A program made the translations under genes and the position numbers. From contig CALTTH010000052.1 of assembly GCA_943908365.1 (NCBI GenBank), positions 1 to 34,452 on the forward strand: 34,452 nt of DNA, written 5' to 3'. The notes beneath the pieces are model-generated. The model saw only the letters and a list, made by a program, of their open reading frames with translations, had not been told where the DNA came from and searched no databases. The stretch is from an uncultured Hyphomicrobiales bacterium. Its GTDB lineage: Bacteria; Pseudomonadota; Alphaproteobacteria; Rhizobiales; Rhizobiaceae. Below, piece by piece: positions 31,254 to 34,452 of the stretch; within the stretch, counting starts at the first letter, position 1, and each line of letters begins with the position of its first letter.

Positions 31254-32786
31254 GTGACTGAGAATACCGAAGCTACCATTCTGCTGAACACCAAAGACAA
31301 TGTCGCGGTTGCCCGTCGGCCCATTCCCAAAGATACCGATATCGGGCGCGGAGACCTGAAGGCACTCGATCTGATCGGGCGCGGTCACAAGGTGGCCCTG
31401 AAGCCGATCAAGTCCGGCGAAGAAGTGATCAAATATGGTCAGGTGATTGGCGTCGCCACGCAAGACATCGAGGCAGGGCGCCACGTCCACCTGCACAACC
31501 TTGCCATGGTACCATCCGAGCACGCCCACCAGTTCAGCGTTGATATTGAAGAAAAGGGTATGCTGCCGGAAGCCGAACGCCGGACCTTCATGGGGTACGA
31601 TCGTGGCACAGGCGGTGTCGGCACGCGCAACTATATCGGCGTCATTGCCTCGGTGAACTGTTCGGCGACCGTGTCGCGTTACATAGCCGACTACTTCAAC
31701 AAGGAAGGCGGCCTTGCCGGGTTCGACAATGTCGATGGCGTCGTGGCGCTAACCCATGGAACGGGTTGCGCACTCAACACCAAGTCCGAAGGCTACCGCC
31801 TGCTGATCCGCACGATCCAGGGCTATGCCCGCCATCCGAATTTTGGTGGCATCCTGCTGATCGGTCTCGGCTGTGAGACGAACCAGATCGCGCCGATCCT
31901 TGAACACTACAAGATGGAAGAAGGCGACCGGCTGCGGACCATGACGATCCAGCAGCATGGCGGCACGCGCAAGACAATCGATGCGGCAATCGCCAACATC
32001 AAGGAGATGCTGCCCATCGTCAACGCGGCAAAGCGCACCGAACAGCCGCTTTCGAAACTGAAGCTGGCGCTCGAATGCGGTGGTTCGGATGGCTATTCGG
32101 GGATTTCGGCGAATCCGGCTCTTGGCTACGCTTCGGATCTCATTGTTCGCAATGGCGGCACCACGGTTCTGGCTGAAACTCCGGAAATCTACGGCGCAGA
32201 ACACCTCCTGACCCGCCGTGCCGTCACGCCGGCGGTCGCAGAAAAGCTGCTGAAGCGCATCGACTGGTGGCGGGATTACACCGCCCGCAATGGCGACGAG
32301 CTGAACAACAACCCGTCCCACGGCAACAAGCTGGGTGGCCTCACGACCATTTTGGAGAAATCACTCGGCGCCGTTGCCAAGGGCGGCTCTATGCCGCTGA
32401 AGGCCGTCTACGAGTTTGCTGAAACGGTCACCGAACCCGGCTTCGTCTTCATGGATACCCCAGGCTATGACCCGGTCGCGGTCACGGGCCAGGTGGCAGG
32501 CGGCTGCAATGTCATCTGTTTCACCACCGGTCGTGGCTCGGTGTCCGGCTTCAAGCCAGCACCCTGCATCAAGATCGCCACCAACTCCGAAATGTACGAA
32601 CACATGAAGGAGGACATGGATATTAACTGCGGCGATATCGTCACCGGTAAGGAAACCATTGAGGAAGCCGGACAGCGCATCTTCGACCACATTATTGCCG
32701 TAGCGTCTGGAGAGCAGACGGTCAGCGAAATCTACGACTATGGCGACAACGAATTCGTGCCATGGCAGGTCGGTGCTGTGACCTGA
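31254..32786 (+). CDS. Altronate/galactarate dehydratase family enzyme (UxaA/GarD-like)
   Basis: Sugar-acid dehydratase of 510 residues with a GTG start and AGGAGG 6 nt upstream. The N-terminal SAF domain covers about 1-95 (LKPIKSGEEVIKYGQVIG, HVHLHNL). The GarD/UxaA catalytic part follows, with YDRGTGGVGTRNYIGV near 114-129, ALTHGTGCAL near 168-177, LIGLGCETNQ near 203-212, LECGGSDGYSGISANPALG near 277-295, and the C-terminal GGCNVICFTTGRGS and GFKPAPCIKI segments. The family dehydrates D-altronate or galactarate, and some members act on D-arabinonate, L-galactonate or L-fuconate. Together with the enolase-type dehydratase of the opposite operon this gives two unrelated dehydratases in one locus. 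Its exact substrate is not decided by sequence. Confidence 0.88.
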   Translation: MTENTEATILLNTKDNVAVARRPIPKDTDIGRGDLKALDLIGRGHKVALKPIKSGEEVIKYGQVIGVATQDIEAGRHVHLHNLAMVPSEHAHQFSVDIEEKGMLPEAERRTFMGYDRGTGGVGTRNYIGVIASVNCSATVSRYIADYFNKEGGLAGFDNVDGVVALTHGTGCALNTKSEGYRLLIRTIQGYARHPNFGGILLIGLGCETNQIAPILEHYKMEEGDRLRTMTIQQHGGTRKTIDAAIANIKEMLPIVNAAKRTEQPLSKLKLALECGGSDGYSGISANPALGYASDLIVRNGGTTVLAETPEIYGAEHLLTRRAVTPAVAEKLLKRIDWWRDYTARNGDELNNNPSHGNKLGGLTTILEKSLGAVAKGGSMPLKAVYEFAETVTEPGFVFMDTPGYDPVAVTGQVAGGCNVICFTTGRGSVSGFKPAPCIKIATNSEMYEHMKEDMDINCGDIVTGKETIEEAGQRIFDHIIAVASGEQTVSEIYDYGDNEFVPWQVGAVT

Positions 32787-32817
32787 CGTTTCACATGAAA
32801 CATCCGACTTGAAAATA

Positions 32818-32853
32818 GGCCCGGGGATCGCTCTCCGGGCCTTATGCTTTTTT
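32818..32853 (+). terminator. Rho-independent terminator, probably bidirectional
   Basis: GGCCCGG (32818-32824) and CCGGGCC (32835-32841) form a 7-bp GC stem with a 10-nt loop, followed on plus by TTATGCTTTTTT. On minus the stem is followed by TATTTTC. It ends the regulator-dehydratase transcript 32 nt after the dehydratase stop and can also stop purH transcripts from the other side. Confidence 0.85.
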
Positions 32854-32864
32854 GGCGATCGTTT

Positions 32865-34452
32865 TTAGTGGCGGAAGTGGCGCATGCCGGTGAAGACCAT
32901 CGCCACGTTATGGGCGTCGGCTGCATCGATCACCTCCTGGTCGCGCATCGAGCCACCCGGCTGGATGACAGCCGTTGCGCCAGCGGCGATCGCAGCCAGC
33001 AGACCGTCCGCGAAGGGATAGAAGGCTTCAGAGGCAACCGCCGAACCCTTGGTCAATGGCTCGACAAGACCCATAGCCTTGGCGGCATCTTCCGCCTTCT
33101 GCGCAGCAATGCGGGCCGAGTCCACGCGGCTCATCTGACCGGCGCCGATACCGGCCGTCTGTCCGTCCTTGGCGTAGATCACGGAATTCGACTTGACGTG
33201 CTTGGCGATCTTGAAAGCAAATTTCATGTCTTCCAGTTCCTGTGCCGTGGGTGCACGCTTGGTGACGACTTTCAGATCGAGGTCTTCCACCATGCCATTG
33301 TCACGGCTCTGGACCAGAAGGCCACCCGAGACGGTCTTGGCAGTGATACCAGCCGCGCGTGGGTCAGGAAGTCCACCGGCGGAGAGAAGACGGAGGTTGG
33401 GCTTGCGTGCGACAATCGCCTTTGCCTCTTCCGTCACGTCCGGCGCGATGATGACTTCGGTAAAGAGCTGGATGATCTCTTCCGCCGTTTCCGCGTCCAG
33501 CGTCTGGTTCAGGGCGATAACACCACCAAAGGCCGAGACGGGATCGCAGGCAAGGGCGCGCTTGTAAGCCTCCAGCAATGTGGAACCCGTTGCGACGCCG
33601 CACGGGTTGGCGTGCTTGATGATGGCGACGGCCGGTGCATTCTCAGGCAGGAACTCGGCGACCAGTTCATAGGCCGCATCGGTGTCGTTGATGTTGTTGT
33701 AGGAAAGCTGCTTGCCCTGCAGCAGCGTTGCCGTCGCAACGCCGGGGCGCTTTTCACCCGTCAGATAGAAGCCGGCACTTTGATGCGGGTTTTCGCCATA
33801 ACGCATCTTTTCCTTCAGCGTGCCGCCAATGGCGCGGTAATGCGGCGTCTCGATCGCGAGAGCTTCTGCAAACCAGTTCGAAATGACGGCATCGTAAGCG
33901 GCGGTACGTGCAAAGGCCTTGGCGGCAAAGCGCTGGCGCAGAGCGTAGGATGTCTGTCCATCATCAGCCTGCAAGGCTTCCAGCAGTTCTGGATAGTCGG
34001 TCGGATCGGTGACCACGGTGACATAGGCATGGTTCTTGGCCGAAGCGCGGATCATCGCCGGACCGCCAATATCGATGTTCTCAACCGTCGTCGGATAGTC
34101 ACCGCCCTTGGCGCGAACCTCTTCGAATGGGTAAAGATTGATGACCGAAAGATCGATGGCTTCGATGCCGTGAGCGCGCATCGCCTCTTGGTGTTCGGCA
34201 TCGTCACGAATGGCAAGAAGCCCGCCATGAACATTGGGGTGCAGGGTTTTTACCCTGCCATCCATGATCTCCGGAAACTTGGTGATGTCGGAGACGTCCG
34301 TCACCGGAAGTCCCGCATCGGCAATCGCCTTCGATGTGCCGCCGGTCGACAGAAGTTTCACGCCGAGCTTCACCAGCGCGCCCGCAAGCTCGATAATGTC
34401 GGTCTTGTCGGAGACAGACAGAAGCGCGGTGCGGATACGAACTTTGTCGGGT
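32865..34452 (-). CDS. purH: Bifunctional AICAR formyltransferase / IMP cyclohydrolase PurH (5' end beyond window)
   Basis: Catalyses the last two steps of IMP synthesis: formylation of AICAR by 10-formyltetrahydrofolate and ring closure. The frame is open to the right edge; the first visible residues, PDKVRIRTALLSVSDKT, are near the normal N-terminus, so only about ten residues are missing of roughly 538. The N-terminal cyclohydrolase (MGS-like) domain shows LLSTGGTSKAIADAG, GRVKTLHPNVHGGLL and NIDIGGPAMIRASAKNH. The C-terminal formyltransferase domain shows RYGENPHQSA, IKHANPCGVA, SAFGGVIALN and VIQPGGSMRDQEVI. It ends TAA at 32867-32865 and is convergent with the dehydratase gene, sharing the terminator between them. 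Confidence 0.97.
   Translation of the reverse strand, partial: PDKVRIRTALLSVSDKTDIIELAGALVKLGVKLLSTGGTSKAIADAGLPVTDVSDITKFPEIMDGRVKTLHPNVHGGLLAIRDDAEHQEAMRAHGIEAIDLSVINLYPFEEVRAKGGDYPTTVENIDIGGPAMIRASAKNHAYVTVVTDPTDYPELLEALQADDGQTSYALRQRFAAKAFARTAAYDAVISNWFAEALAIETPHYRAIGGTLKEKMRYGENPHQSAGFYLTGEKRPGVATATLLQGKQLSYNNINDTDAAYELVAEFLPENAPAVAIIKHANPCGVATGSTLLEAYKRALACDPVSAFGGVIALNQTLDAETAEEIIQLFTEVIIAPDVTEEAKAIVARKPNLRLLSAGGLPDPRAAGITAKTVSGGLLVQSRDNGMVEDLDLKVVTKRAPTAQELEDMKFAFKIAKHVKSNSVIYAKDGQTAGIGAGQMSRVDSARIAAQKAEDAAKAMGLVEPLTKGSAVASEAFYPFADGLLAAIAAGATAVIQPGGSMRDQEVIDAADAHNVAMVFTGMRHFRH

Noticed and set aside
1..34452. CRISPR arrays, tRNA or rRNA genes, insertion sequences, attachment sites
   Set aside because: None seen by eye: no regularly spaced repeats, no tRNA cloverleaf-like segments in the few intergenic gaps, and no transposase-like proteins.

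Overview
The window reads as chromosomal DNA of an Agrobacterium/Rhizobium-type alphaproteobacterium (Rhizobiaceae). The basis is the ChvB/NdvB cyclic beta-1,2-glucan synthase at the left edge, an aerobic (oxygen-dependent, CobG/CobN type) cobalamin pathway, high-GC codon use, and a CUT2 sugar ABC transporter with a non-phosphorylating L-fucose-type pathway. I see no phage, insertion sequence, CRISPR array, rRNA or tRNA. Coding density is very high.

Layout, left to right. (1) 1-4473, minus: the N-terminal 1491 codons of chvB, cut by the window edge, followed by a 550-bp AT-richer gap and a plus-strand M20 amidohydrolase (5024-6205). (2) 6208-22231: a 16-kb cobalamin cluster. The main minus-strand transcript starts at a predicted promoter and a cobalamin riboswitch (about 17850-18073) and runs DUF1636 protein, cobW, cobN, cobG, cobH, cobI, cobJ, nearly all with 4-bp ATGA overlaps. 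Next comes cobK on the opposite strand, then cobL, cobE and cobM again on minus. Divergent from the riboswitch, plus-strand cobO and cobQ are followed by an inverted cobD and then plus-strand cobC. (3) 22308-30256, minus: a sugar catabolic operon in transcription order ABC ATPase, permease, periplasmic binding protein, aldo/keto reductase, lactonase, zinc alcohol dehydrogenase and L-fuconate dehydratase, ended by a rho-independent terminator. (4) 30516-32786, plus and divergent: a FadR-type GntR regulator and an altronate/galactarate-dehydratase family enzyme, ended by a terminator. (5) 32865-34452, minus: purH, lacking only about ten N-terminal residues at the window edge.

The cob genes cover precorrin-2 to adenosylcobinamide phosphate except for cobF, cobB, cobS, cobT and the nucleotide-loop genes, which must lie elsewhere if the pathway is complete. 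CobI, CobG, CobJ, CobM, CobK, CobL and CobH build hydrogenobyrinic acid. CobN (with CobW as probable metal-handling partner) inserts cobalt. CobO adenosylates, CobQ amidates, and CobC with CobD adds the aminopropanol arm. The sugar region encodes uptake, oxidation at C1, lactone opening and dehydration of a 6-deoxy or hexose sugar of L-galacto configuration, with two unrelated dehydratase families on the two arms of the divergon.

The most interesting structure is the repeated inverted-gene architecture of the cob cluster. Both cobK and cobD are reversed genes with no spacer on either side: their 3' ends overlap the preceding operon, and their predicted ATG shares a CATG with the ATG of the next divergent gene. 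This is the layout expected of non-contiguous operons. A perfect GCAAGC-TG-GCTTGC dyad inside the predicted promoter of the riboswitch transcript is the second signal worth following. I did not find a clearly novel defence or mobile system; most of the window is recognisable metabolism.
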